Shown: positions 8,995 to 17,754, counted from the first letter of the stretch. The stretch is 64,000 nt of DNA from Halogranum amylolyticum (GCF_900110465.1 NZ_FODV01000005.1:248001-312000); one strand, 5' to 3'. Program-made: numbers and translations. The notes: a model not told the origin generated them from the letters alone.

Positions 8995-10752
8995 ATGAGT
9001 GCGCCGAACCGCAACGTCCTGTGGGCTCGCACCTTCGTCGACGAACTGGCGACGGCGGGCGTCTCGGCCGTCTGTATCACGCCCGGGAGTCGGTCGACGC
9101 CGCTGACGACGGCGTTCGACGAACACGACGACGTCCACGTCTTCTCGCATCTCGACGAGCGAGCGTCGGCCTTCTTCGCGCTCGGCCGCGCCCGTCGGAC
9201 GGGGAAAGTGACGCCGCTGGTCTGTACCTCGGGGACGGCCGCGGCGAACTTCCACCCCGCCGTCGTCGAGGCGTTCCAGTCGCGTGTCCCGCTACTGCTC
9301 CTGACGGCCGACCGACCACCGGAACTCCGCGACTCGGGTGCCAACCAGACCATCGACCAGGAGAAGCTCTACGGCGACGCCGTCCGATGGTACAAGGATA
9401 TGCCCGAACCGGAGGCGACGGAGCGGAAACTGCGGATGCTCCGGACCACCGCCGACCGGGCGCTCTCGGAGGCGACGGGCACGCCCTCGGGGCCGGTGCA
9501 TCTCAACTTCCCGTTCCGAAAACCGCTGGAACCGACGCCCGTCGCCGGCGACGTCCCGGCAGACCTCGACACGGAGGCCGTCCTCGGGCGGGAGGACGAC
9601 CGCGAGTACGTGAAGACGACGAGCGGCGTCCCCGAACTCGACGACGACCGTCTCCGACGGCTCGCCGAGGAACTCGAAGTCGAACGCGGTCTGATCGTCG
9701 CTGGTCCCGCGGACGCACCCGGCGTCGACCACGAGGCGATCACGGCGCTCGCCCACGCGACGGGGTTCCCCGTCGTCGCCGACCCGCTCTCGGGACTCCG
9801 TTTCGGCGGTCACAACCGCGTGACGACGGTGCTCGGCGGCTACGACGCCTACCTCGACGAGCGCGTGACCGACGAGTGGCCCGACCCGGAGGTCGTGTTC
9901 CGGTTCGGGGCGTCGCCGACCTCCAAGCCGCTCCGAAAGTATCTCGCCCGCAGCGACGCCCGCCAGTTGGTCGTCGACCCCGCCGGCGAGTGGCGGGAAG
10001 CCGAGTACGCCGCCACCGACCTCGTCGTCGCCGACCCCTCGCGACTCGCCGGGACGCTCTCGCGGATCGTCCGCGCCCCGAAGGACGCTTCGTGGACCGA
10101 ACGCTGGCAGGCCGCCGAGGAAGCTCATTGGAACGCCGTCGACGACGCGGTCGAGAACGGCGAGTCGTTCGAGGGTCGTGTGCTCGCAGACGTCGCCGCC
10201 GTCGCCCCCGAACCCTCCACCGTCTTCGTCTCGAACAGTATGCCCGTCCGCGACGTGGACCGCTTCGCCCGCCCCGCCGCGCGGAATCTGACTGTTCTCG
10301 GTAATCGCGGGGCCAGCGGCATCGACGGCATCACCTCGACGGCGCTCGGCGCCGGGAGCGCGACGACGGACGACCTGACGCTCGTCACGGGCGACATCGC
10401 GTACTACCACGACCTCTCTGGACTCCTGGCGGTCGGTCGATGCGACGTGGACGCCACCATCGTCGTCGTCAACAACGACGGCGGCGGCATCTTCCACATG
10501 CTCCCCATCGAGGACTACGACCCGCCGTTCACGGGGCAGTTCAAGACGCCACACGGGCTGGAGTTCGAACCGACGGGCGACCTCTTCGGGATGGCGTTCG
10601 CCCGCGTCGACGTCGAAGGGTTCCGCGACACCTACGCCGAGGCCGTCGCCAGCGAAGGGACGCACGTCGTCGAGGTGACGAGCGACGCCGAGGCGAGCCA
10701 CCGCGTGCGGGAGTCGCTGCAGGAGCAGGTCGTCGACGCGCTGACCGAGTAA
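8995..10752 (+). CDS. menD: 2-succinyl-5-enolpyruvyl-6-hydroxy-3-cyclohexene-1-carboxylate synthase (MenD)
   Basis: Thiamine-diphosphate enzyme that adds the succinyl-semialdehyde unit of 2-oxoglutarate to isochorismate, the first committed step of menaquinone synthesis. The 585 residues have the N-terminal pyrimidine-binding part with CITPGSRSTPLT and the conserved Glu of SHLDERASAFFALG, then the C-terminal PP domain with the GDIAYYHDLSGL and NNDGGGIFHMLP metal-binding region. The ATG at 8995 gives the usual N-terminus (NVLWARTFVDEL). The isochorismate synthase gene menF, often next to menD, is not here. Confidence 0.95.
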   Translation: MSAPNRNVLWARTFVDELATAGVSAVCITPGSRSTPLTTAFDEHDDVHVFSHLDERASAFFALGRARRTGKVTPLVCTSGTAAANFHPAVVEAFQSRVPLLLLTADRPPELRDSGANQTIDQEKLYGDAVRWYKDMPEPEATERKLRMLRTTADRALSEATGTPSGPVHLNFPFRKPLEPTPVAGDVPADLDTEAVLGREDDREYVKTTSGVPELDDDRLRRLAEELEVERGLIVAGPADAPGVDHEAITALAHATGFPVVADPLSGLRFGGHNRVTTVLGGYDAYLDERVTDEWPDPEVVFRFGASPTSKPLRKYLARSDARQLVVDPAGEWREAEYAATDLVVADPSRLAGTLSRIVRAPKDASWTERWQAAEEAHWNAVDDAVENGESFEGRVLADVAAVAPEPSTVFVSNSMPVRDVDRFARPAARNLTVLGNRGASGIDGITSTALGAGSATTDDLTLVTGDIAYYHDLSGLLAVGRCDVDATIVVVNNDGGGIFHMLPIEDYDPPFTGQFKTPHGLEFEPTGDLFGMAFARVDVEGFRDTYAEAVASEGTHVVEVTSDAEASHRVRESLQEQVVDALTE

Positions 10753-10809
10753 CGAGTCGAACGGTCGGGTTGCGAACAGTTTTGGCGGGCCACGCCGACG
10801 CTCCCGACG

Positions 10810-11304
10810 ATGCCCTCCACTGCCTGGAAAGTCGCCACCGGCACGGTGATAACGCTCGTCCTCGCGTACGCCGTCGTCGTCGCCGGACAGATACTGCTCG
10901 GGGTCGTTGCCGCGACGCTCGTCTTTCTGGTGTCGTGGCTCGTCGCGTACGCCCGTGAGTCCGACGCCATCCCACCGCTGGGAAATCGACGACTCGCACT
11001 GACGTCTGGACTGTCGGTCGTCGTACTCGCGTACTCGTTTCTCGTCGCCGGGCAGATACTGCTCGGTCTGTTGGCCGTCGTCGCAATCTTCGCAGTTGCC
11101 TACGGTCACTCGATACTCACACGCTACGGCTATCCTGCCTCGCTCGGCCGAACACGAACCATCGTCGTCGTCGTACTCTCCGTGCTCATTCTAGTGTATG
11201 CGCTCGTCGTCGCCGGACAGATTCTCCTCGGGTTCATCGCTGTGTTCCTGCTCTACGTGACGGCGTGGCTGACGAGTCCGACCGGGCCGCTGCTGAACGA
11301 GTGA
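10810..11304 (+). CDS. membrane protein made of three tandem 55-residue repeats
   Basis: The 164-residue protein consists almost wholly of three tandem units. The octapeptide VAGQILLG occurs at residues 24-31, 79-86 and 134-141, exactly 55 residues apart each time, inside long hydrophobic stretches. Each unit probably forms a membrane hairpin or two membrane segments joined by a short polar linker (ARESDA; HSILTRYGYPASLGRTR). The family is not recognised. It lies 57 bases after menD and 48 before another membrane protein, on the same strand as the men genes, so it may serve quinone synthesis or the membrane in which quinone is used. That is inference from position only. Confidence 0.8.
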   Translation: MPSTAWKVATGTVITLVLAYAVVVAGQILLGVVAATLVFLVSWLVAYARESDAIPPLGNRRLALTSGLSVVVLAYSFLVAGQILLGLLAVVAIFAVAYGHSILTRYGYPASLGRTRTIVVVVLSVLILVYALVVAGQILLGFIAVFLLYVTAWLTSPTGPLLNE

Positions 11305-11352
11305 CACGGCGAACGACGAGCGTTTATGTGCCAGAGGAGACAACGAGAGACC

Positions 11353-11835
11353 ATGCCGCCGAACCGCGGGACGGACCTCTCGACCGAACAGCGACAGCTC
11401 CGGCCGCGCAAGGAAGAAAGCAGCTTCAGCAAGTGGCTCCAAGACGTGTTCGACGCGACCGCCGAGGTGCTCGTATTCACGATTCCGATACTCGGCGTGG
11501 TGTTTCTCACCGGCGACGTCGAGGTGACGTTCATCCTGCTCGCTGCACTCTGCTCGCTGGTCTTGGGCGTCGCTATCCAGCGTCACCGCCCGCTCGGTCT
11601 TCCGTGGCCGGGGATGACGCCACTTCTCGTCCTCGTCCGACTCGTCGTCTACAACGTCGCACTCGCGGCCGGACTGGCGCTCGGCGGACTGCTGTTCGCC
11701 GACCCGATCGTCGGCTTCTCGTGGGTCGAACAGCCCATCCTCGGCCCGAGTCTCATCGCCGCCCTCGTCGGCGTCGTCGCCGTCGTCGGCTTCCCCTACC
11801 TCGCGCGTGCGCTGGGGCACGTCCGACACGGGTGA
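11353..11835 (+). CDS. small integral membrane protein, unknown
   Basis: The 160-residue protein begins MPPNRGTDLSTEQ, with a charged N-terminal 30 residues that include a KEESSFSKWLQDVFDATAEV helix. Four hydrophobic segments follow: LVFTIPILGVVFL, FILLAALCSLVLGVAI, LVLVRLVVYNVALAAGLALGGLLF and a C-terminal LIAALVGVVAVVGF. I do not recognise the family. It sits between the triple-repeat membrane protein and menB on the same strand, so the two may be part of the menaquinone transcription unit. The start at 11353 is chosen over an upstream ATG at 11326 because the preceding residues look non-coding. Confidence 0.68.
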   Translation: MPPNRGTDLSTEQRQLRPRKEESSFSKWLQDVFDATAEVLVFTIPILGVVFLTGDVEVTFILLAALCSLVLGVAIQRHRPLGLPWPGMTPLLVLVRLVVYNVALAAGLALGGLLFADPIVGFSWVEQPILGPSLIAALVGVVAVVGFPYLARALGHVRHG

Positions 11836-11935
11836 GTGTCCGTCTCCGAGGCCTCTCGCACCGTCGCCGCCGACGGCGGGGTTGCGGAACCGGCCGACGG
11901 GAATCTTTTTGCGCGCTCCGACCCCGCCTTCGAGC

Positions 11936-12850
11936 ATGGTTTCGGACCTCTTCGACCCCGACCGCTGGGAGGCGGTCGAGGCGTTCGACTTCGACGACGT
12001 CACCTACCACCGAGCGGTCGACACCGCGGCCGTTCGCATCGCCTTCGATCGCCCGGAGGTGCGCAACGCCTTCCGCCCGGGGACGGTCGACGAACTCTAC
12101 ACGGCGCTGGACCACGCCCGCAAGCAGGCGAACGTCGGCTGCGTGCTCCTCACCGGCAACGGCCCGTCCCCGAAAGACGACGGCTGGGCGTTCTGTTCCG
12201 GCGGCGACCAGTCCGTCCGTGGCGGGTCGGGCTACGAGTACCGCGACGACGACGAGGCGAGCGAAGACGACGACCCCGCGGTCCGCGAGGCCAAAGCGGG
12301 GCGTCTCCACATCCTCGAAGTCCAGCGCCTGATTCGGTTCATGCCGAAACCCGTCGTCGCCGTCGTCCCCGGGTGGGCCGTCGGCGGCGGCCACTCGCTG
12401 CACGTCGTCTGCGACCTGACGCTCGCCTCCGAGGAGCACGCGAAGTTCCTCCAGACCGACCCGGACGTCGCCTCCTTCGACGGCGGGTTCGGCTCTGCCT
12501 ACCTCGCCCGGCAGGTCGGCCAGAAGAAGGCCCGGGAGATCTTCTTCCGGGGGAAGACCTACTCTGCAGAGGAAGCAGTCGACATGGGGATGGCCAACGA
12601 GGCGATTCCGCACGAGGAGTTGGAGGAGGTCGCCCTGGAGTGGGCCGACGAGATGACCTCGAAGTCGCCGATGGCGATGCGGATGCTCAAGTACTCCTTC
12701 AACGCTATCGACGACGGGATGGTCGGCCAGCAGGTGTTCGCCGGCGAGGCGACGAGATTAGGATACATGACCGAGGAGGCTCAGGAGGGTCGAGACGCCT
12801 TCATGGAGAAGCGAGAGCCAGAGTTCGACAAGTTCCCCTGGCACTACTAA
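11936..12850 (+). CDS. menB: 1,4-dihydroxy-2-naphthoyl-CoA synthase (MenB)
   Basis: Crotonase-fold enzyme that closes the second ring of o-succinylbenzoyl-CoA to give dihydroxynaphthoyl-CoA. The 304-residue product has the MenB signatures WAFCSGGDQSVRGG, VVAVVPGWAVGGGHSLHVVCDLT (oxyanion hole), the FDGGFGSAYLARQVGQKKAREI stretch and a C-terminal FDKFPWHY that reaches the active site. An acidic insert DDDEASEDDD follows the GYEYR segment, as is common in halophiles. It is followed by a T-rich stretch and a hairpin that may end transcription before menA. Confidence 0.95.
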   Translation: MVSDLFDPDRWEAVEAFDFDDVTYHRAVDTAAVRIAFDRPEVRNAFRPGTVDELYTALDHARKQANVGCVLLTGNGPSPKDDGWAFCSGGDQSVRGGSGYEYRDDDEASEDDDPAVREAKAGRLHILEVQRLIRFMPKPVVAVVPGWAVGGGHSLHVVCDLTLASEEHAKFLQTDPDVASFDGGFGSAYLARQVGQKKAREIFFRGKTYSAEEAVDMGMANEAIPHEELEEVALEWADEMTSKSPMAMRMLKYSFNAIDDGMVGQQVFAGEATRLGYMTEEAQEGRDAFMEKREPEFDKFPWHY

Positions 12851-12856
12851 ACGACC

Positions 12857-12964
12857 TTTTTCTACGTCGGGTGTCCTCGCGCACCTTCGGTGCGCTGCGG
12901 GCACCACTCCTTGAAAAAGCTCGAGCAAAAAGACCGCCCCGCACCTCGTTGCACTCGGCGCGGT
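12857..12964. repeat. intergenic hairpin and T/A-run element after menB
   Basis: After the menB stop come CTTTTTC and then a perfect 7-bp stem GCGCACC-TTC-GGTGCGC at 12879-12895. A GAAAAAGCTCGAGCAAAAAG segment (AAAAAG on both sides of the palindrome GCTCGAGC) and a CACCTCGTTGCACTCGG segment follow. The layout suggests a transcription end region or a copy of a dispersed intergenic repeat. A genome-wide search for the same blocks would settle which. Confidence 0.4.
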
Positions 12965-12994
12965 ACAGCGTGCTGGAGGGCTACCGCAACCCAC

Positions 12995-13198
12995 TCACTC
13001 CTTCGGCCGCTTGAACACGAGCGCGCTCGTCCGACTCTTGGGTCGGCCGCCGAGTCCCGTCTCCGATCCCGTGAGCGACGCCGCCAACTCCCAGTCGTCC
13101 TCGCCGAGTCGATTCAGTAGTTCCTCGGACACGCCTTCGCTGGCACCGAACAGTCCGCCACGCTCCAGACTGACGATCTTGTACTCCCACTGTGGCAT
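12995..13198 (-). CDS. DUF4177 domain protein
   Basis: The 67-residue protein begins MPQWEYKIVSLERGG and ends with LVFKRPKE. The WEYK(I/V)V opening, a central DDWELA and a closing strand ending in FKRP are the pattern of DUF4177 (PF13783), a small beta-rich domain of unknown role. It lies antisense between menB and menA and is likely transcribed alone. A longer in-frame extension upstream is not credible, because it would run over the menA promoter and start. Confidence 0.75.
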   Translation of the reverse strand: MPQWEYKIVSLERGGLFGASEGVSEELLNRLGEDDWELAASLTGSETGLGGRPKSRTSALVFKRPKE

Positions 13199-13349
13199 AC
13201 GCGAGTGGTCGAACCGGCGACGCGAGTATCTTCCGGGGAACGGGACGAATCGGAATGGAACGGGTTCAGGGTAGACGCGACGAACGAGCGACAGTCGGCC
13301 CCGGCAGATAACCGAACCTTCACAGCGACGCCGCCCTGACTGTCGTGTA

Positions 13350-14285
13350 ATGAGTACGCAGGAGATCTCCCGGACGAAGGCGTGGGTGATGGCCGCCCGG
13401 CCGCAGACGTTGCCGGCGGCCGCCGCACCCGTCGTCGTCGGCGTCGGTCTCGCGCTGCACGACGACGTGTTCGCCTTCCTGCCGGCACTGGCGGCGTTCG
13501 TCGGCGCGGCGCTGATCCAGGTCGGCACGAACTTCGCGAACGACTACTACGACGCCGTACAGGGAGCCGACACCGAGGATCGACAGGGGTTCACCCGCGT
13601 CACCTCCTCGGGGCTCATCGAGGCGAGCGAGGTGAAGCAGGCGATGTATCTCACCTTCCTCGCGGCCATCGTCGTGGGGAGTTACTTGGTCTACGTCGGC
13701 GGCGTCCCCATCCTCGTGATCGGGCTACTGTCCGTCGCCAGCGGCATCGCCTACACCGGTGGCCCGTACCCGCTGGGCTACCACGGTCTCGGCGACCTGT
13801 TCGTCTTCGTCTTCTTCGGCGTCGTCGCCGTCGCCGGAACCTACTACGTGCAGGCCGCCTCGGTGCTCGCCGACCCGTTCCCGGTCGGCGTCCCGCCGGA
13901 GACGCTCCCGCTCGTCGCGGTCGTCGCCAGTCTCCCCGTCGCCGCGCTCTCCACGAACATCCTCGTCGTCAACAACGTCCGCGACAAGGAGGAGGACACC
14001 AAGACCGGCAAGCGCACGCTCGCGGTGCGCTTCGGATACACGTTCAGTCGCGTCCAATACGTGGGTCTGCTCGCGCTCGCCTACGCCGTCCCGCTGTACT
14101 TCTGGGTGAGCGACCAGTTCGACTGGACGGTGCTCCTCCCGTTCATGTCGCTGCCGCTCGCGGCGAAGGTCGCGAAGACGGTCGCCACCCGGACCGACGG
14201 CGAGGCGCTCAACCCCGCACTCGAACAGACCGGCCAACTGCTCGCGCTCCACGCGCTGCTGTTCGCCGTCGGGATGGGGGTCTGA
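13350..14285 (+). CDS. menA: 1,4-dihydroxy-2-naphthoate polyprenyltransferase (MenA)
   Basis: UbiA-family integral membrane prenyltransferase that attaches the polyprenyl chain to dihydroxynaphthoate. The 311 residues contain about eight membrane segments, the first Asp-rich site NFANDYYDAVQGAD and the second NNVRDKEEDTKTGKRTLAVRFG, both needed for magnesium-diphosphate binding. The N-terminus AWVMAARPQTLPAAAAPV is typical of MenA. The stop codon abuts the menC ATG, so the two are probably translated together. Confidence 0.95.
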   Translation: MSTQEISRTKAWVMAARPQTLPAAAAPVVVGVGLALHDDVFAFLPALAAFVGAALIQVGTNFANDYYDAVQGADTEDRQGFTRVTSSGLIEASEVKQAMYLTFLAAIVVGSYLVYVGGVPILVIGLLSVASGIAYTGGPYPLGYHGLGDLFVFVFFGVVAVAGTYYVQAASVLADPFPVGVPPETLPLVAVVASLPVAALSTNILVVNNVRDKEEDTKTGKRTLAVRFGYTFSRVQYVGLLALAYAVPLYFWVSDQFDWTVLLPFMSLPLAAKVAKTVATRTDGEALNPALEQTGQLLALHALLFAVGMGV

Positions 14286-15398
14286 ATGGACGCACTCGAC
14301 CTCCGGGAGTTCGCACTCGACCTCCGGACACCGCTCGGAACCGCGAAGGGCGAGATCACCGAGCGTCGCGGCCTGCTCGTCGGCGTCGAACGCGAGCGCG
14401 CCGACGGCAGCCGTGTCCGTGGCGTCGGCGAGGCTGCGCCGCTCACACCGTGGACCGAGTCCTACGACGACTGTGCCGCATCGCTCCGAGCGCTGTCCGA
14501 GGAGGAGGATAGAGACGAAGGCGGTGACGGGGACGAAGACCACACGGGCGACAGCGGCGGCCTGCTCGACGGTCTCGGCCCGGCCGCCCGCCACGGCGTC
14601 ACGCTCGCGGCGACCGACGCGGCGGCACGGGCGGCCGACGTCCCGCTGGCCGAGTACCTCGCGACTCCGGCCGCAACGGACGACCCGGCCGAGATCGTCC
14701 CCGTCAACGGGACCGTCGGTGACGGGTCGGTCGAGGAGACCGTCACGGCCGCCGAAGCCGCGGTCACCGACGGCTTCGACTGTCTCAAACTGAAGGTCGG
14801 CGCGCGCGACGTCGACGCCGACCTCGACCGACTCCGCGCCGTCCGCGAGGCCGTCGGCGACGAGGTGACGCTCCGGGCCGACGCGAACGGGGCGTGGACG
14901 CGCGAGGAGGCCGACCGAGTCGTCGACGTGCTGGCGACGCTCGACTTCGCGTACGTCGAACAGCCGCTCGCGGCCGACGATCTCGCGGGCCACGCCGACC
15001 TCCGCGGCCGCGGCGTCGACGTCGCCCTCGACGAGTCGATCAACGGGGCGAGCGAGAGCGAGTGGCCCCGTCCCATCGCCGACTACGCCGACGTAATCGT
15101 CCTCAAACCGATGGCCCAGGGCGGGCCGCGGGCGACGGTCGAGCTCGCCCGACACCTCCGGTCGCAGGGCGTCACCCCCGTCGTCACTACGACCGTCGAC
15201 GCCGTCGTCGCCCGTACCGCCGCGGTTCACGTCGCCGCCGCAGTGCCGGACGTCCCTGCGTGTGGGCTAGCGACGGCCGACCTGCTCGCCGACGACCTCG
15301 CGGACGACCCCTGCCCCGTCGTCGACGGCTCCGTCTCGGTTCCGCAGGGGCCCGGACTCGCGGGCGACGCGTTCGACTCGCTGCTCCGACGGGAGTGA
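14286..15398 (+). CDS. menC: o-succinylbenzoate synthase (MenC)
   Basis: Enolase-superfamily dehydratase that aromatises the MenD/MenH product to o-succinylbenzoate. Key residues of the 370-residue protein are the KLKVG lysine motif (CLKLKVGARD), the metal ligands in LRADANGAW, YVEQPL and ALDESI, and the second lysine in VLKPMAQGG. An acidic, Gly-rich insert (EEEDRDEGGDGDEDHTGDSGG) lies in the N-terminal capping domain. It begins directly after the menA stop. Another enolase-superfamily member (18971-20212) in this window is a sugar acid dehydratase and not a second MenC. Confidence 0.92.
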   Translation: MDALDLREFALDLRTPLGTAKGEITERRGLLVGVERERADGSRVRGVGEAAPLTPWTESYDDCAASLRALSEEEDRDEGGDGDEDHTGDSGGLLDGLGPAARHGVTLAATDAAARAADVPLAEYLATPAATDDPAEIVPVNGTVGDGSVEETVTAAEAAVTDGFDCLKLKVGARDVDADLDRLRAVREAVGDEVTLRADANGAWTREEADRVVDVLATLDFAYVEQPLAADDLAGHADLRGRGVDVALDESINGASESEWPRPIADYADVIVLKPMAQGGPRATVELARHLRSQGVTPVVTTTVDAVVARTAAVHVAAAVPDVPACGLATADLLADDLADDPCPVVDGSVSVPQGPGLAGDAFDSLLRRE

Positions 15399-15420
15399 GT
15401 CGCCACAAATTGCGCTCCCC

Positions 15421-15437
15421 GTCGGGTTTATCCCGAC
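15421..15437 (+). promoter_or_regulatory. TATA-like element inside an inverted repeat, HAD gene promoter
   Basis: GTCGGG and CCCGAC flank TTTAT, which lies 25 to 29 bases before the ATG at 15456 where a TATA box is expected. An inverted repeat around the box could bind a dimeric repressor; it could also form a hairpin ending the menC transcript. Sequence alone cannot decide. Confidence 0.45.
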
Positions 15438-15455
15438 GCACCGTCCTTCTCGGCT

Positions 15456-16712
15456 ATGGAGCGGTACGACCTTCTCTACCGACTGTACGACGAGTTCGAC
15501 ACCCAGACACTCCGGGAGTATCAGGACTTCGTCGACGTGTTCCCGCCGGTCGACTCGCGGGTCGCACTCGAACACTGGCAGGACGCGAGCGACGAGCTGG
15601 AAGAACGGAAAGACGAGATCCGAGAGGGGTTCGCGACGGGCGGCACCTTCGCCGAGGTAGCCGCGCGAGCCAACCGCGAACAGGCGTTCAGGGCACAGGA
15701 CCTCTACTCGAAGTACGGCTGCGCGGTCAACGCGCTCGTCCTCGACGTTGACGAGACTCTCCGGTCAGCCGGGAGCACCGACAACGAGATCCCCCGAGAG
15801 ACGCTGCACGTGCTCACCGAGTTCCACGAACGCGGCGTCCCCATCGTCATCTGTACCGGGCAGACGCTGGAGAACGTCAAGGGGTTCGCCATCCAGGGGC
15901 TCGGCAACGAACTGGTTCATTCCGGCGACGTGAGCATCGTCTACGAGGCCGGGACGGGCGTGTTTACGCCCGGACACGGCTCGCAGACCAAGCAGTTGCT
16001 CTACGAGGGGCTGGACGTCGAGATCCGCGACGTGTTCGACGAGATCCGCTCGCGAGTGTTATCCGACGCTTCAGACGACCTGCGACGAGGGGTTCACCTC
16101 CAGGGCAACGAGTTCAACATCACGCTCAAGCCCAACTTCGACATCGGCTCCTCGAAGGCCGAGACGGTCATCGACGAGGGACTCGTCTACCTCATCGACC
16201 TCCTCGCGGAGGCGATCGCCGACGTCGAAACCGCCAACGGCGACGTCGCCGTCGACGACGCTCGGGAGTGGGTGCGGGCGTACTACGCCGACGCCGACCC
16301 GGAGATCCGCGAGGTGCTCGAGTCGGAGGGTGAGGTCGCCGAAGCCGACGTCGCGGACGTCCCACACGAGGTCCGCGCACTGTTCGACCGCATCGACGTC
16401 GCCTACTACCACGCCGACGCGGCCGAGATCGGGTCGCTCGAACTCAACAAGGTCGCCGGCGTCGAGGCCGCACTTGACGTTCTCGACGTCGAGGACCCGT
16501 TCGTCGTGGTTATGGGCGACAGCAAGTCCGACCTGCGGGTGATGGAGTGGGCCGCCGAACACGACTACGGCATCGCCGCCGCTCCGGACCACGCCTCACG
16601 GGACGTGCTCGACCACGTGATGGACACCGACGAACTCGTCTTCGACCGCGGGAAGTCCGCCGAGATGCTCCGGACGATCTACGTGCTCAACCTGCTCGCG
16701 AAACTCGGCTGA
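15456..16712 (+). CDS. HAD-superfamily phosphatase-like protein with N-terminal helical extension
   Basis: The 418-residue protein carries an approximately 95-residue helical N-terminal part followed by a HAD hydrolase domain. Motif I is VLDVDETLRSAG (nucleophile DxDET), motif II is IVICTGQT, the conserved lysine lies in the LELNKVAGVEAAL region and motif IV is VVMGDSKSDLRVMEW. It therefore most likely dephosphorylates a small substrate, as Cof/SPP-type enzymes do. The substrate is not known. It follows menC by 57 bases on the same strand but has its own promoter-like element, so it need not belong to the quinone pathway. Confidence 0.82.
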   Translation: MERYDLLYRLYDEFDTQTLREYQDFVDVFPPVDSRVALEHWQDASDELEERKDEIREGFATGGTFAEVAARANREQAFRAQDLYSKYGCAVNALVLDVDETLRSAGSTDNEIPRETLHVLTEFHERGVPIVICTGQTLENVKGFAIQGLGNELVHSGDVSIVYEAGTGVFTPGHGSQTKQLLYEGLDVEIRDVFDEIRSRVLSDASDDLRRGVHLQGNEFNITLKPNFDIGSSKAETVIDEGLVYLIDLLAEAIADVETANGDVAVDDAREWVRAYYADADPEIREVLESEGEVAEADVADVPHEVRALFDRIDVAYYHADAAEIGSLELNKVAGVEAALDVLDVEDPFVVVMGDSKSDLRVMEWAAEHDYGIAAAPDHASRDVLDHVMDTDELVFDRGKSAEMLRTIYVLNLLAKLG

Positions 16713-16819
16713 GCGTCGAGACAACGGACGGATCTCCGCGACGCCCAAGGAGAGGGATACAACGGAGTCGTTGGACGTCTTACTCAGTCGTCGTCGCTGC
16801 TGGTCTCTATTCGGACTCG

Positions 16820-17146
16820 ATGCCGAGGGAACAGCCCGTGCTCGGGACCACGTCTCGGGTGACGGTCGCCTCGAACCCGCCGGAGACACTCGATCGTCCG
16901 CGTGCGGAGGCCGAGTCGCTCTCCGATCTCGTCGACTTCGCGATCGACGCCAACACCGGAGTCGTCGAGTCGCCGGCCGGAGACTCCTTTTTCGTCGTCA
17001 CCGACGAGTGCCTGGTCACCTACGAACCGCCGAGCGTTCCAGGCGGCGTCCGAGCGGACGAGCGTCCGGCGTCGACGGGAGACGTGACGAGCGGGTCGAC
17101 GAACGGCGGATCGACGGCGGAGCAGGCCGACCCAGGCGACGACTGA
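16820..17146 (+). CDS. small acidic protein, unknown
   Basis: The 108-residue protein starts MPREQPVLGTTSRVTV. Its first 80 residues look like a folded domain (LSDLVDFAIDANTGVVES; DSFFVVTDECLVTYEPP) and its last 30 are a disordered Ser/Thr/Gly/Asp tail. I do not recognise the family. The frame is open far upstream, but the residues before this ATG are Arg-rich in the manner of a shadow frame, so 16820 is chosen. It lies between a HAD gene and a luciferase-domain gene on the same strand, with no overlap. Confidence 0.55.
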   Translation: MPREQPVLGTTSRVTVASNPPETLDRPRAEAESLSDLVDFAIDANTGVVESPAGDSFFVVTDECLVTYEPPSVPGGVRADERPASTGDVTSGSTNGGSTAEQADPGDD

Positions 17147-17259
17147 TCGGACCGACCCGAGCGTGAGCGTCCGACGGTCGTGATCCGAGGTAGCATACGA
17201 CACGATTATCGTGTTCACGCGCGTATCCTCTACGAACGGAGAGGGAGGACAGAAGGAAG

Positions 17260-17745
17260 ATGTTCAGTGCGAAGGTCGCAGAGTTCCCCGAGTACATCGT
17301 TCGCCGAGTCGATGACTGGCCGGATGTCCAGACGATCAACTCCGAGGACAGTGTCGAACTGCGAGTCGCGGGTTCGACGCTCGGTGTCGTCCACGAGGTC
17401 GGCGTCGTCGACCTCGCGTTCAGCCCTGCGATCCGCGATCAACTGTTGACCGAGGGACGCGCCGACCGCCACCGCACCGACCCCCGTTCGTCGTGGGTCT
17501 CCGTACGGGTCCGTACCGGCGAGGACGTCGCCGACGCCCTCTGGCTGCTTCGGTTCGCGTATCTGTGTCGGCTGAGCGAGTGTTCCGACTCCGACGAGCA
17601 CGCCGCGACGTCCGCAGTCGACGTCGACGACGAGTTCGCGCGACTCGGACTGTCGACGAGTCTGTGGGCGTTGACACGGGAGCGAACGCCAGCGGCAGAG
17701 CATCCGACGCGGAGCGTCGATGTCGTCGAAAGCGAAACCGTCTGA
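17260..17745 (+). CDS. luciferase-domain protein (DUF5519-like)
   Basis: The 161-residue protein has the compact pattern of the so-called luciferase family or DUF5519 (PF17648): a short N-terminal helix, a VELRVAGSTLGVVHEVGVVDLAF strand pair with a conserved His, AIRDQLLTEGRADRH, then SSWVSVRVRTGEDVADALWLLRFAY. The role of the domain outside plant and bacterial reports is unclear, and the name does not imply light emission. The C-terminal 45 residues are an acidic extension. It converges on the camelysin-like gene that follows. Confidence 0.7.
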   Translation: MFSAKVAEFPEYIVRRVDDWPDVQTINSEDSVELRVAGSTLGVVHEVGVVDLAFSPAIRDQLLTEGRADRHRTDPRSSWVSVRVRTGEDVADALWLLRFAYLCRLSECSDSDEHAATSAVDVDDEFARLGLSTSLWALTRERTPAAEHPTRSVDVVESETV

Positions 17746-17754
17746 CTTCCGTCG

